Of a DNA stretch of 64,000 bases, positions 55,345-64,000 are shown piece after piece. The translations under genes and the position numbers were made by a program. How positions within the stretch are numbered: the first letter of the stretch is position 1; every line of letters starts with the position of its first letter. Origin of the DNA: Constrictibacter sp. MBR-5 (GTDB taxonomy: Bacteria > Pseudomonadota > Alphaproteobacteria > JAJUGE01); NCBI RefSeq assembly GCF_040549485.1, contig NZ_JBEPTK010000008.1:62001-126000 (forward strand), written 5' to 3'. The notes beneath the pieces were generated by a model. The model had not been told where the DNA came from, did no database searches, and saw only the letters and a program-made list of their open reading frames with translations.

Positions 55345-55845
55345 CTACCCGACCGTACCCGGCTTGAAGCTCATCGCCGCGCCGTTCATGCAGTAGCGCA
55401 GGCCCGTCGGCGGCGGTCCGTCGGGAAAGACGTGGCCCAGATGGCCGCCGCAGTTGGCGCAGTGCACCTCGGTGCGCGACATGAACAGGCTGTTGTCCTC
55501 GGACTCACCGACTGCCCCTTCGAGCGGCCGCCAGAAGCTGGGCCAGCCGGTGCCGGAATCGAACTTCGTCGCCGAACTGAACAGCGCCTGGTCGCAGCCG
55601 GCGCAGTGGAACGTGCCCTGCCGCTTCTCGCGGTCGAGCGGGCTGGTGCCGGCGCGCTCGGTGCCGTGGCCGCGCAGGATGCGATACTGCTCGGCCGTCA
55701 GCCGCTGGCGCCATTCGGCGTCGGTCAGTTCGAACGGGAAGCTCCCGGCCGTCTTCGCCTCGGTCTTGCCGCCGAACAGCCTGGAGATGCCGAGGGCCGC
55801 GGCGGCGCCCGCACCACCCAGGACGAGATTGCGTCGTGACATCAT
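55345..55845 (-). CDS. msrB: Peptide-methionine (R)-S-oxide reductase MsrB, exported
   Basis: 166 aa. Core MsrB: zinc Cys pairs in [10 protein letters not shown] and [25 protein letters not shown], and the catalytic Cys in [12 protein letters not shown]. The N terminus ([18 protein letters not shown]) is a twin-arginine-like signal, so the enzyme should repair methionine-R-sulfoxide in periplasmic proteins rather than the cytosol. It converges with gntR (7-bp gap). Confidence 0.93.
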   Translation of the reverse strand: MMSRRNLVLGGAGAAAALGISRLFGGKTEAKTAGSFPFELTDAEWRQRLTAEQYRILRGHGTERAGTSPLDREKRQGTFHCAGCDQALFSSATKFDSGTGWPSFWRPLEGAVGESEDNSLFMSRTEVHCANCGGHLGHVFPDGPPPTGLRYCMNGAAMSFKPGTVG

Positions 55846-55940
55846 GTCGTCCCCGCGCTTGAAGGTCCCGAGGCCCCTATATGGGCCCGGTCCCCCAGCG
55901 GCGGGATGCGACCTAGGCGGGTTATGGCATCACGAAATCG

Positions 55941-57104
55941 TCACTGCGCGTTCCCGCGCGACGGCAGCCACACCACGCCCGTCCCCAGCACCGACAGCTC
56001 GCCGTCCTGATTGTGCGCCTCCTGGGTCACCGCCACGGCGTGGCGGCCGTTCTCGACGAACTTGTCCGTTACCGTCCCCTTGATCAGCAGGGCGTCGCCC
56101 TCGGGATTGTGGCGGCGGATCTTGCAGCTCGCCTTGTGCAGGAAGCCGTCGTCGCCGGCCCAGTTGGTCAGGTGGTGCGTCAGCCACGAGCAGCGTTCCG
56201 GACCATAGTCGTATGCGCCCGGCGCGCCGACCTTGGTCGCGAACGCGTCCTCCCAGTGCACCCGTTCCGGGCAGTCGGGGATGCCGAAGCGGTTCTTGAT
56301 CCCCAGGCCCGGATGGCGATGGATCTGCTTCCAGGCCAGCTTGTTGGCGCGGATGTAGAGCCCACCCCAGCCCTGGGCGTAGGCGATGAAGCCGGTCACC
56401 GTCATCGGCCCCTTCGCCATCGTCGGCAGGGCCTCGCCGACCGTCACGTCCTCCCAGTAGCGCGGCGTCGCCCCCCGCACCTCTTCCTCGGCATAGTGCC
56501 GGAAGAAGTCGGACAGTTCCTCGTCGCTGTAGCGCTTGAGCTCGCGTGCGCGGACCTCGGTGTATTTCGTGCCGCTCTCGCGCGCATGGTCGCGGTCGGT
56601 GCGGAAGCACCAGCTGTCGGCCTCGGCCACCAGGTCGCCGGTCTGGTTGTAGAAGGCGACGGTGTAGATCTGCTGGATCGCGCGGCCCGCGAACTTCGTG
56701 TCGTGCTCGATCAGGTCCTTCAGCTTCGCCTCGGTCGCGATCTCGTCGTTGCGCCGCACCGGCTTGTGCCAGGTCCAGTCGGCACCCGCCCACATCGCGT
56801 GCACCCCCGGCAGCCCGCCGACATACCCCGAGACGATGCGGCTGGTCGCGAACAGGAAGGACGGCAGCGCCAGAATGCCGCCGTGGCGCGTCTTCGCCGC
56901 ATAGGCCGGGTCGCACCACAGCGGATTGTCGTCGCCGATGCCGTGGGCGTAGTGGCGGATGTTGTCGCGCGTCGCCTCGTAGCACCAGGACTCGGCCGTG
57001 TCGCCGATCGTCACGCCGATGCGCTGGCGCAGCGAATCCAGCGCCTCCTCGGTGATGCTCGGGAACTCGCGCGCCCCATCTTCTCGCCCGGCGTCTTCGC
57101 TCAT
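55941..57104 (-). CDS. MaoC-family acyl dehydratase, two hot-dog domains
   Basis: 387 aa. The N-terminal half resembles the FAS1-type dehydratase domain (SWCYEATRDNIRHYAHGIGD) and the C-terminal half is a MaoC-like hot dog. DDNPLWCDPAYAAKTRHGGI carries the Asp and His of the (R)-hydratase signature. Its ATG overlaps the stop of the CoA ligase by 4 bases (ATGA), so the two are co-translated: activation to CoA thioester, then hydration or dehydration. Confidence 0.87.
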   Translation of the reverse strand: MSEDAGREDGAREFPSITEEALDSLRQRIGVTIGDTAESWCYEATRDNIRHYAHGIGDDNPLWCDPAYAAKTRHGGILALPSFLFATSRIVSGYVGGLPGVHAMWAGADWTWHKPVRRNDEIATEAKLKDLIEHDTKFAGRAIQQIYTVAFYNQTGDLVAEADSWCFRTDRDHARESGTKYTEVRARELKRYSDEELSDFFRHYAEEEVRGATPRYWEDVTVGEALPTMAKGPMTVTGFIAYAQGWGGLYIRANKLAWKQIHRHPGLGIKNRFGIPDCPERVHWEDAFATKVGAPGAYDYGPERCSWLTHHLTNWAGDDGFLHKASCKIRRHNPEGDALLIKGTVTDKFVENGRHAVAVTQEAHNQDGELSVLGTGVVWLPSRGNAQ

Positions 57105-58690
57105 GTCGTTTCCTCGCTGGCCTTGTCTTTCAGGGCGGCCGCCTCGCGGTCGCGCAGCACCTTGCGGTTGACCTTGCCCGCCGGCGTCTTCGGCAGTTCC
57201 GCCGCGAACGCCACGACGCGCGGATATTCGTGCTGGCTCAGGCGCGTCCGCGTGAAATCCTGAAGCTCGCGCACGAAACCCTCGTCGCCGGGCCGGTCGC
57301 TGACGATGAAGGCCTTCACCACCTGGCCGCGCGCCGCGTCGGCGACGCCGATCACCGCCGCCTCGCGCACGTCGGCGTGCTTCAGCAGCATGTCCTCGAT
57401 CTCGTGCGCGCTCATCGTCCAGCCGGCGGAGATGATGACGTCGTCCGCCCGGCCGTCATGGTAGAAATAGCCGTCGGCGTCGGTGTGGCCGCGGTCCTTG
57501 GTCGGGTACCAGGCACCGTGCCGCCAGACCTTGATCTCGCCCGGCACGTCGGGCGGGCAGACGCTGCCGTCGGGCGCCTGCACCTCGACGCGGCAGCCCG
57601 GCACCGGCTTGCCCAGCGATCCCGGCTTCACCCGGAAGTCCTTCGCACCCGGATAGTTGGCGAGGATCACGCCCACCTCGGTCGTGCCGTACATGCTGCA
57701 GACGGCCACGCCGAACGTCGCCTCGGCCCAGTCGCGCGTGGCGCTGTCGATCGGCTCGCCGGTGAAGGACAGCTTCTCCATCGCGAAGCGGTAGCGGTCC
57801 GCGGCACCACTGTTCTTCATCAGGCGATAGTGCGTCGCGGCCGCCGACAGGTTTGTGATCCGGTACTCCGACAGCGCGCGCAGCAGGCGCTCCGCGTCGA
57901 AGCGCCCGACGAACGTGCCCGTCTGCACGCCCAGCGCCAGCGGCGCCAGCGTGCCGTGCCACAGCCCGTGCCCCCAGGCCGGCGAGGACGGGCAGAAATA
58001 GCGGTCGCCCGGCCGGATGCCGGTGCCGTAGAGCGCCGCGTTCATCAGCACCACCACGGCGCGGTGCGTGTGTTTCACCGCCTCCGGCATCTCGCGCGTC
58101 GTGCCGGACGTGTACTGGTAGACGGCCATGTCGCTCGCCGCCGTCTTCGTCTCGTAGCGATCGGGAAAGCCCGCGAGGCCGGCGAGGAAGCCATCGTCCG
58201 CGACCACGGTCTCCAGGTCCGCCAGCCCCGCCGCGATCGGCGCCTTCTCGGCCGAGGTCAGCAGCAGCTTCGGCCCGCAATCCTCGATGCGCAGGCGCAG
58301 CCCATCCGGCCCGAACAGGGTGAACAGCGGCACCGCGATGGCGCCCATCTTCGCCGCGCCGAAGAGGCCGGCATAGAAGGCCGGCGACGGCTCCAGCATC
58401 AGCGCCACCCGGTCGCCCGGCACCACGCCGCGCGCCTCCAGCCAGTGCGCGACCCGCGACGACGCGGCCGACAGGTCTTCGAACGTCAGGTCCTCGTCGC
58501 GACCGTCGGCGTGCGCCAGCCGGATCGCCAGCCGTCCGCCTCTCCCCGAAGAAGGACGGGCGTGCCGGTCGACGCATTCGTGCCCGATGTTGAACCCGCT
58601 CCGGTCGCCGTCGAACAGCTCCCATGCCGCCGACGACGACCAGAGCCTCTGGGCGTCTCCGTAACGCGTGGCATCCGTCAGGTTCGGCAT
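57101..58690 (-). CDS. AMP-dependent acyl-CoA synthetase/ligase with variant P-loop
   Basis: 529 aa from ATG 58690. Adenylate-forming fold: P-loop YTSGTTREMPEAVKHTHRAV, A5 SMYGTTEVGVI, A7 TKDRGHTDADGYFYHDGRAD and A10 PKTPAGKVNRKVLRD with its catalytic Lys. The P-loop departs from the usual T-S-G-T-T-G-x-P-K-G: Arg replaces Gly and the Pro-Lys-Gly is displaced. A subgroup of acid-CoA ligases has this form, so it is probably active. Divergent from iclR; in an operon with the MaoC gene. Confidence 0.88.
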   Translation of the reverse strand: MPNLTDATRYGDAQRLWSSSAAWELFDGDRSGFNIGHECVDRHARPSSGRGGRLAIRLAHADGRDEDLTFEDLSAASSRVAHWLEARGVVPGDRVALMLEPSPAFYAGLFGAAKMGAIAVPLFTLFGPDGLRLRIEDCGPKLLLTSAEKAPIAAGLADLETVVADDGFLAGLAGFPDRYETKTAASDMAVYQYTSGTTREMPEAVKHTHRAVVVLMNAALYGTGIRPGDRYFCPSSPAWGHGLWHGTLAPLALGVQTGTFVGRFDAERLLRALSEYRITNLSAAATHYRLMKNSGAADRYRFAMEKLSFTGEPIDSATRDWAEATFGVAVCSMYGTTEVGVILANYPGAKDFRVKPGSLGKPVPGCRVEVQAPDGSVCPPDVPGEIKVWRHGAWYPTKDRGHTDADGYFYHDGRADDVIISAGWTMSAHEIEDMLLKHADVREAAVIGVADAARGQVVKAFIVSDRPGDEGFVRELQDFTRTRLSQHEYPRVVAFAAELPKTPAGKVNRKVLRDREAAALKDKASEETT

Positions 58691-58760
58691 GTCCGCCTGC
58701 TTCTCGTGACCCGCGAGGATCCAACAGCCGCGAGCGCTCATTGTCAATACGCGCTTATTA

Positions 58761-58774
58761 TTGTACATAGACAA
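58761..58774. promoter_or_regulatory. TTGT-N6-ACAA inverted repeat at the iclR start: candidate IclR operator
   Basis: TTGT (58761-58764) and ACAA (58771-58774) are separated by six bases and end 2 bases before the iclR ATG, in an AT-rich stretch between the divergent ligase and iclR genes. IclR proteins commonly bind their own promoter. Confidence 0.5.
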
Positions 58775-58776
58775 CA

Positions 58777-59538
58777 ATGAAGCAGCCCACCCTCCGCGAC
58801 GTCCCCGCCGTCACCCGCGCCGTCGCCATCCTGCGCCTGCTCGGCCGCAGCGACGCGCCGCTGGGCGTCAACGCGATCGCGCGTGACCTCGGCCTCGTGC
58901 CCAGCACCTGCCTGCACATCCTGCGCGTCCTCGCCGACGAGGGATTGGTGGCATTCGACCCGCGCGCCAAGCGCTACACGCTCGCCGTCGGCATCCTGGC
59001 GCTGGCGCGCAGCGCCCTGTCGCGCAACGGCTTCGCCCGCGCCGTCCAGCCGGAGCTGGACCGTCTGGCCGCGCGTTTCGGCGTCACCGCCATCGGCGTC
59101 GAGGTGTTCGGGCTGCGGCACATGGTGGTCGTGGCCATCGCCCACGCGGCGCTGGGCGTGCGCCTGCACGTCGACATCGGCAGCCGCTTCCCGGCGCTGA
59201 TCAGCGCCACCGGCCGCTGCCTCGCCGCCTTCGGCGGCCATCCCTGGGACGAGATCGAGGAGCGCTTCCGGCGCCTGCGCTGGCACGACGCGCCGTCCTT
59301 CGACGACTGGCGCGCCGAGGTCGAGACCGTCCGGCGCACCGGCTACAGCCTCGACGAGGGCCGCTACATCGAGGGAGTCACCATCCTGGGCGTTCCCGTG
59401 ACCGACGAGGCGGGCCGCATGCCGCACGCCCTGGTCGCCATCGGCATCACCGAACAGATCCGCCGCCTCGGCCCCGAAACCCTCGCCGCCGCCCTGCGCG
59501 AACCCGCCGCCCAACTCTCCGGCACCGCCGTCCCTTGA
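58777..59538 (+). CDS. IclR-family transcriptional regulator
   Basis: 253 aa. N-terminal winged helix VTRAVAILRLLGRSDAPLGV, IARDLGLVPSTCLHILRVLA and RYTLAVGILALA; C-terminal effector-binding domain ending in the conserved YSLDEGRYIEGVTILGVPV. There is no ribosome site before ATG 58777, and the upstream bases form an AT-rich palindrome, so the mRNA may be leaderless. It probably controls the divergent ligase-MaoC operon. Confidence 0.92.
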   Translation: MKQPTLRDVPAVTRAVAILRLLGRSDAPLGVNAIARDLGLVPSTCLHILRVLADEGLVAFDPRAKRYTLAVGILALARSALSRNGFARAVQPELDRLAARFGVTAIGVEVFGLRHMVVVAIAHAALGVRLHVDIGSRFPALISATGRCLAAFGGHPWDEIEERFRRLRWHDAPSFDDWRAEVETVRRTGYSLDEGRYIEGVTILGVPVTDEAGRMPHALVAIGITEQIRRLGPETLAAALREPAAQLSGTAVP

Positions 59539-59631
59539 GCGGGTACTGCGGCCATCGCCGTCCCGCCCTTTCATGCGGGCGCCGCCGCGTCTACCCTCCC
59601 CGGCAACCATAAACCCGACCGGGAGAGACGC

Positions 59632-61227
59632 TTGAGATCCCTGCACGCCACGGCGCTGGCCGCCGCGCTCCTCGCCCCCGCCCTGCTCGCCGCCCCGGCC
59701 GTGGCGCAGAAGTCCGGCGGCGTCCTCAAGGCCTATCATCGCGACAACCCCCCCAGCGCCTCGATCCACGAGGAGGCGACGATCTCGACCGACCAGCCCT
59801 TCATGGCGGTCTTCAACAACCTCGTCGTCTTCGACCAGCACGCAAAGACCAACAGCCTCGAGCATCTCCAGCCGGAGCTCGGCACCTCCTGGGCTTGGAG
59901 CGAGGACGGCACCAAGCTGACGTTCAAGCTGCGCGAGGGCGTGCAGTGGCACGACGGCAAGCCGTTCACGTCCGAGGACGTGAAGTGCACCTGGGACACG
60001 ATCGCCGGCAAGCGCGAGGACGGCTGGCGCAAGAATCCGCGCAAGCCCTGGTACTTCAACCTCGAGGAGGTCACCACCAACGGCAAGTACGAGGTCACCT
60101 TCAACCTCAAGCGGCCGCAGCCCTCCTTCCTCGCCTTCCTCTCCGGCGGCTTCTCGCCCGTCTATCCCTGCCACGTCGACGGCCGGACGATGCGCGCCAA
60201 GCCCATCGGCACGGGCCCGTTCAAGGTGGCCGAGTTCAAGCAGAACGAGCGCATCCGCCTCGTGAAGAACGAGAACTACTGGAAGGAAGGCCGGCCCTAT
60301 CTCGACGGCATCGACTGGACGATCATCACGGCGCGCTCGACCCGCGTGCTCGCCTTCATCGCCGGCGAGTTCGACCTGACCTTCGCGCAGGACGTCAGCA
60401 TTCCGCTGCTCGCCGACGTCCAGTCGAAGGCGCCCGACGCCTATTGCGAGCTGCAGGCCTCCAACGTGCACGGCAACCTGCTGGTCAACCGCGAGGCGCC
60501 GCCCTTCGACAATGCCGAGATCCGGCGCGCGATGATGCTGGCGATCGACCGCAAGGCCTTCGTCACTGTGCTCAGCCAGGGCAAGGACACGATCGGCGGC
60601 GCCATGCTGCCCGTGCCGGCCGGGGTCTGGGGCGCGCCCGCGGAATATTTCGACAAGGTCCCCGGCTACGGCCCCGACATCGAGGCCAACCGCGCCGAGG
60701 GCCGCAAGATCATGGAGAGCCTCGGCTACGGCCCGGACAACCCGCTGCGCATCAAGGTCGCCACGCGCAACATCGCGATCTACCGCGATCCGGCCGTCAT
60801 CCTGATGGACCAGCTCAGCCGCGTGCACATCGCCGGCGAGCTCGACACCATCGAGACCGGTAACTGGTACAGCCGCCTCGCCCGCAAGGACTATCAGGTC
60901 GGCCTCAACGTCACCGGCGTCGGCATCGACGATCCCGACGTGAACTTCTACGAGAACTATTCCTGCGGCTCGCAGCGCAACTATACCAACTACTGCAACC
61001 GCGAGATCCAGGACCTGTTCGACAAGCAGTCGGCGATGAGCGACTTCGAGGCACGGCGCAAGCTGGTCTGGGAGATCGACGCCAAGCTGCAGGCGGACGG
61101 CGCCCGGCCGATTATCTACCACAGCCACGCCGCCACCTGCTGGCAGCCCTACGTGAAGGGCATCACGCGCGCCACCAACAGCATCTACAACAACTGGCGT
61201 ATGGAAGACGCCTGGCTCGACAAGTAG
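59632..61227 (+). CDS. ABC transporter substrate-binding protein, family 5
   Basis: 531 aa from TTG 59632 (GGGAGAG 5 bases upstream). Sec signal peptide ending near APAVAQ. Family pattern: LTFKLREGVQWHDGKPFTSE, VKCTWDTIAGK, KPIGTGPFKVAEFKQNERIR, EIRRAMMLAIDRKAFV. No permease or ATPase gene follows in this window, so it is an orphan binding protein or shares a transporter elsewhere. Ligand unknown. Confidence 0.9.
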   Translation: MRSLHATALAAALLAPALLAAPAVAQKSGGVLKAYHRDNPPSASIHEEATISTDQPFMAVFNNLVVFDQHAKTNSLEHLQPELGTSWAWSEDGTKLTFKLREGVQWHDGKPFTSEDVKCTWDTIAGKREDGWRKNPRKPWYFNLEEVTTNGKYEVTFNLKRPQPSFLAFLSGGFSPVYPCHVDGRTMRAKPIGTGPFKVAEFKQNERIRLVKNENYWKEGRPYLDGIDWTIITARSTRVLAFIAGEFDLTFAQDVSIPLLADVQSKAPDAYCELQASNVHGNLLVNREAPPFDNAEIRRAMMLAIDRKAFVTVLSQGKDTIGGAMLPVPAGVWGAPAEYFDKVPGYGPDIEANRAEGRKIMESLGYGPDNPLRIKVATRNIAIYRDPAVILMDQLSRVHIAGELDTIETGNWYSRLARKDYQVGLNVTGVGIDDPDVNFYENYSCGSQRNYTNYCNREIQDLFDKQSAMSDFEARRKLVWEIDAKLQADGARPIIYHSHAATCWQPYVKGITRATNSIYNNWRMEDAWLDK

Positions 61228-61236
61228 GCCTCGCTT

Positions 61237-61266
61237 CCCCGGGCGGAGCGAAACTCCGACCCGGGG
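61237..61266. terminator. Terminator hairpin between convergent binding-protein and opgD-like genes
   Basis: CCCCGGG (61237-61243) with CCCGGGG (61260-61266), and inside it CGGAG (61244-61248) with CTCCG (61254-61258), a one-base bulge and a CGAAA loop. T-rich bases follow on the plus strand. Confidence 0.75.
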
Positions 61267-61294
61267 TCCATTTCTTGCTCCGGACTGGCCCGCC

Positions 61295-62902
61295 CTATGC
61301 CGGGGTCGGGTGGTACTGGTACAGCCACGTCTCGCTCAGCACCCGGTCACCGCTGCGCAGGAAGCAGCGCAGCTCCACCGGCTCCCCGCCGGTCGTCGTC
61401 AGGTCGAACTGCGCGCGCCAGTGGCCCGGCACGTCGTTGGGCACCGCCTCGGTGAAGACGTAGGAGAAGCTGCCGCGCGAGGCCGTCAGCACCGCCTCGG
61501 GCAGCACGCCCATCGGCAGGTCGACGAGCGGCCCGCCCAGGAACTCCACCATGAACTTGCGCACGCCCTTCGGTCGCGGTTGGCCCGGCTGTCCGCCGTT
61601 GCCGAGCCGCGTCGCGACGCAGCGCGCGAGGTCGCCCGGATAGGGCTCGTCGGCCAGCCAGTGCAGGCGGTAGGCGATCTGGATGTGGCTGCCCGCCCCG
61701 TGCGGCGCCTCCGGCAACCACATGGCGCAGATATTGTCGTGGATCTCGTCGTCGGTCGGGATCTCGACCAGTTGCACCATGCCGCGCCCCCACGGGCCGA
61801 TCGGCTCGACCCAGACGCTCGGCCGCTTGTCGTATCGCACCCCGTCCTCGTAGTTCTCGAACTTCCGGTCGCGCTGCGACAGGCCGAAGCCGCGCGGATT
61901 GTCGTCGACGAAGCTGGAGAAGCTGATCCGCGCCGGATTGTTCAGCGGCCGCCAGATCCGCTCGCCCGTGCCGGTCCACATGGCGAGCCCGTCCGAATCG
62001 TGGACCTCCGGCCGCCAGTCGACCATGGTCGGCTTGGCCGTCTCGGAAAACCAGTACATCGAGGTCAGCGGCGCCAGGCCGAGCCGCTCGATCGTGCGGC
62101 GCGGGTGGATCGCCGCCTCGATGTCCATGACGACGCCCTTGGTCCGGCGCAGCAGGAAGCGGTAGGCGCCGGCGACCGACGGCCCGTCCAGCAGTGCGTA
62201 GACCGTCACCGGCGCGTCCTCGCCCGCCGCGGGCTCGAACCAGAATTCCCGGAAGTCCGGAAACTCCTCGGCTCCGGCGCCGCCGGGGTTCAGGGCGATG
62301 CCGCGCGCCGACATGCCGACCTGCCCGAGTTCGCCGACGCCGCGGAAATAGGAGGCGCCCAGGAAGGTCGCCCAGGGCTCGACCTTGTCGAGGTCGCCCT
62401 TCCGCGCCGGCTCGTGCACCCAGAAGCCGGCGAACGCCGAAGGCTGCTGCGCGAGGCCGGCGGCCACATGGTCCGGCCCCGCCGGGAAGTAGCGCGGATC
62501 GTACAGCACCTCGCGCGCGGTCTCGCCGTCGACCGCGTTCATCCGCACGGTCTTGGGGAAGAACATGCCCACATGCTGGAACGAAATCGGGTAGGCACCG
62601 TCGCGATACAGCGAGAATTCCTTGCGGAAGCGCAGCTTGCCGTGCGCGTCGTAGTCGATGCGCGACACGATGGCCGGGTCCGGCCGCGGCGGCGGGACAT
62701 AGGGCTTCGCCGCCATCGCCAGCGCCCGCCGCTTCAGCATGTCGTAGGAGAAGGGCTCCACCGGGCCGAAGGCCAGGCCTTTGGGCGCGTTCGCGCCCGT
62801 GGGCGTCTCGGCCGCCGCCGCGCCCCCCACACCGCCGATGGCGCGCGCCACCGCGGCCGCGCCCAGAACCTGAAGAAAGCTGCGTCGATCGAGCCCTGTC
62901 AT
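61295..62902 (-). CDS. opgD: Glucan biosynthesis protein OpgD/OpgG family (periplasmic)
   Basis: 535 aa from ATG 62902. A twin-arginine signal DRRSFLQVLGAAAVARA marks it as OpgD-like rather than Sec-exported OpgG. Family blocks: FSYDMLKRRALAMAAKPYVP, RIDYDAHGKLRFRKE, YPISFQHVGMFFPKTVRMN, ASYFRGVGELGQVGMSARGI, MYWFSETAKP and the final PGHWRAQFDLTTTGGEPVEL. It acts in the periplasm on osmoregulated glucans. The glycosyltransferase OpgH is not in the window. Confidence 0.93.
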   Translation of the reverse strand: MTGLDRRSFLQVLGAAAVARAIGGVGGAAAAETPTGANAPKGLAFGPVEPFSYDMLKRRALAMAAKPYVPPPRPDPAIVSRIDYDAHGKLRFRKEFSLYRDGAYPISFQHVGMFFPKTVRMNAVDGETAREVLYDPRYFPAGPDHVAAGLAQQPSAFAGFWVHEPARKGDLDKVEPWATFLGASYFRGVGELGQVGMSARGIALNPGGAGAEEFPDFREFWFEPAAGEDAPVTVYALLDGPSVAGAYRFLLRRTKGVVMDIEAAIHPRRTIERLGLAPLTSMYWFSETAKPTMVDWRPEVHDSDGLAMWTGTGERIWRPLNNPARISFSSFVDDNPRGFGLSQRDRKFENYEDGVRYDKRPSVWVEPIGPWGRGMVQLVEIPTDDEIHDNICAMWLPEAPHGAGSHIQIAYRLHWLADEPYPGDLARCVATRLGNGGQPGQPRPKGVRKFMVEFLGGPLVDLPMGVLPEAVLTASRGSFSYVFTEAVPNDVPGHWRAQFDLTTTGGEPVELRCFLRSGDRVLSETWLYQYHPTPA

Positions 62903-63043
62903 GAGAGTCCTGTCGCCTGAAGTGCCTGCAAGGCCGGATCCGGCCCGCCCGTCGTGACGGCGGCCGCAAGAAGAGCGCCAACCCGAGGGCACGATCAAGC
63001 TCTGTCGAATCTTTGTGGCACGAAACGGGTCGATGCCACGCCG

Positions 63044-63931
63044 TCACCGGCTTTTGACGAAGTCCGCCAGCGCGCGCAGCTTGGGCGCGACGTTCCGCCG
63101 GCTGGAAAAATACAGGAAGAACCCCGGGAACGACGGGCAGAACGGCTCCAGCAGCGGCACCAGCGCGCCGCGCGCGAGCCACGGCCGGAAGCTCTCCTCC
63201 ATCCCGAAGGTGATGCCGGCGCCGCTGACGGCCAGCCGGATCATCAGGCCCATGTCGTTCGTGGTGAACTCCGGCGCCACGGCCACGTCGAACTCCCGCC
63301 CGTTCTCCGCGAACTCCCAGCGGTACGGCGCCGAGCCGGGGGACGGCCGCCAGCCGATGCAGCGATGGCGCACCAGGTCGCGCGGGTGCCGCGGCGGGTC
63401 GACACCGTCGAGATAGGCCGGCGCGCAGACCGGCAGCTGGCGCTGGTCGCCGGACACCGGGATCGCGATCATGTCCTGCTCGATCACCTCGCCCAGCCGC
63501 ACGCCGGCGTCGAAGCCCTCGGCGACGATGTCGCACTCCTCGTCGGTCACCAGGATGTCGATCTCGACGTCCGGAAAGCGCGCGGCGAAACCGGCGAGCA
63601 GCGGCCCCGACAGAAACCCCTCGGCGATCGACGAGACCGCCAGCCGGAGCTGACCCTTCGGACGGTCCTTCAGGTCGACCGTGTCGCGCAGCGCCGCATC
63701 GATCTCCGCCATCGCCGGTGCGACCGCCGCATGTAGCCGCCGCCCTGCCTCGGTCAGGTTCACGCTGCGCGTCGTGCGGTGGAACAGGGCGATCCCGAGC
63801 CGCATCTCCATCCCGTTGATCGCCTGGCTGACCGCCGAGCGCGTCACGCCCAGCCGGTCCGCCGCCGCCCGGAAGCTGCGCGTCTCCGCCACCGCGACGA
63901 ACACCGCCATCGACTTGAGATCCGGATCCAT
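63044..63931 (-). CDS. LysR-family transcriptional regulator
   Basis: 295 aa. N-terminal HTH: MAVFVAVAETRSFRAAADRL, GVTRSAVSQAINGMEMRLG and LFHRTTRSVNLTEAGRRL. The C-terminal effector domain follows the usual two-lobe layout (GQLRLAVSSIAEGFLSGPLL, ITFGMEESFRPWLARG). It is a separate reverse-strand unit upstream of opgD; whether it controls opgD or a gene beyond the window is not clear. Confidence 0.92.
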   Translation of the reverse strand: MDPDLKSMAVFVAVAETRSFRAAADRLGVTRSAVSQAINGMEMRLGIALFHRTTRSVNLTEAGRRLHAAVAPAMAEIDAALRDTVDLKDRPKGQLRLAVSSIAEGFLSGPLLAGFAARFPDVEIDILVTDEECDIVAEGFDAGVRLGEVIEQDMIAIPVSGDQRQLPVCAPAYLDGVDPPRHPRDLVRHRCIGWRPSPGSAPYRWEFAENGREFDVAVAPEFTTNDMGLMIRLAVSGAGITFGMEESFRPWLARGALVPLLEPFCPSFPGFFLYFSSRRNVAPKLRALADFVKSR

Positions 63932-64000
63932 TGGTTAGCCCTGCTTGCCGGCGCATGCACAGAATAGCGGATTATCGCGCCAGTCGCGCCTGACTAGGTT

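Overview
The window is a GC-rich (roughly 68-70%) chromosomal segment of an alphaproteobacterium, most likely in or near the Rhodospirillales. Supporting signs are a MucR/Ros-type zinc-finger regulator, a YacG gene next to a tRNA-Phe, a ppx-rlmE pair, FixL/FixJ-type regulators, a TRAP transporter and two CaiB-type CoA transferases. Coding density is high. I see no insertion sequence, integrase, rRNA operon or CRISPR array. The only RNA gene is tRNA-Phe(GAA).

Layout. 1-3.6 kb: end of a Ppx/GppA phosphatase, RlmE, a DenD-like dehydrogenase and a Ca2+/Na+ exchanger, closed by an intrinsic terminator. 3.7-6.7 kb: an accessory island with a large Ala-rich protein whose lower-GC C-terminal tail looks like a toxin domain, followed by two paralogous genes that look like immunity genes. 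7-13 kb: CoA transferase, lipoprotein, phytanoyl-CoA dioxygenase-like protein, secA. 13-17.5 kb: flavin monooxygenase, CoA transferase, crotonase, yacG. 17.5-20.5 kb: tRNA-Phe, chemoreceptor, two small proteins. 20.5-25.4 kb: RHH protein, unknown protein, DUF1028 protein, VOC protein, SSS symporter, MucR. 25.8-31.4 kb: TRAP transporter (PQM), two SDRs, an alpha/beta hydrolase. 31.4-38 kb: a curli-type functional amyloid locus (two curlin-repeat proteins, lipoprotein, CsgG, CsgF, small secreted protein) with a FixL/FixJ-like pair whose kinase has lost its ATP-binding motifs. 38-46.6 kb: hydrolase, oligopeptide-type ABC transporter split into two convergent units, amidase. 46.6-55.3 kb: an eight-gene catabolic operon (Rieske, amidohydrolase, ICL/PEPM-family lyase, TctC-TctB-TctA, LeuC-like, LeuD-like) with a divergent GntR regulator. 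55.3-64 kb: exported MsrB, acyl-CoA ligase plus MaoC dehydratase with a divergent IclR regulator, ABC binding protein, OpgD-like protein, LysR regulator.

How the genes fit together. Much of the segment is uptake plus catabolism of organic acids and acyl compounds (TRAP, TTT, SSS and ABC importers; CoA transferases, CoA ligase, hydratases, SDRs), each block under a local regulator. The most notable parts are: (1) the toxin-like gene with tandem immunity-like paralogues; (2) the tctCBA-leuCD-lyase operon, which resembles a route for a substituted malate of the dimethylmalate type rather than leucine synthesis; and (3) the curli locus with a probable pseudokinase. Functions are assigned by motif recognition only; no database search was run.
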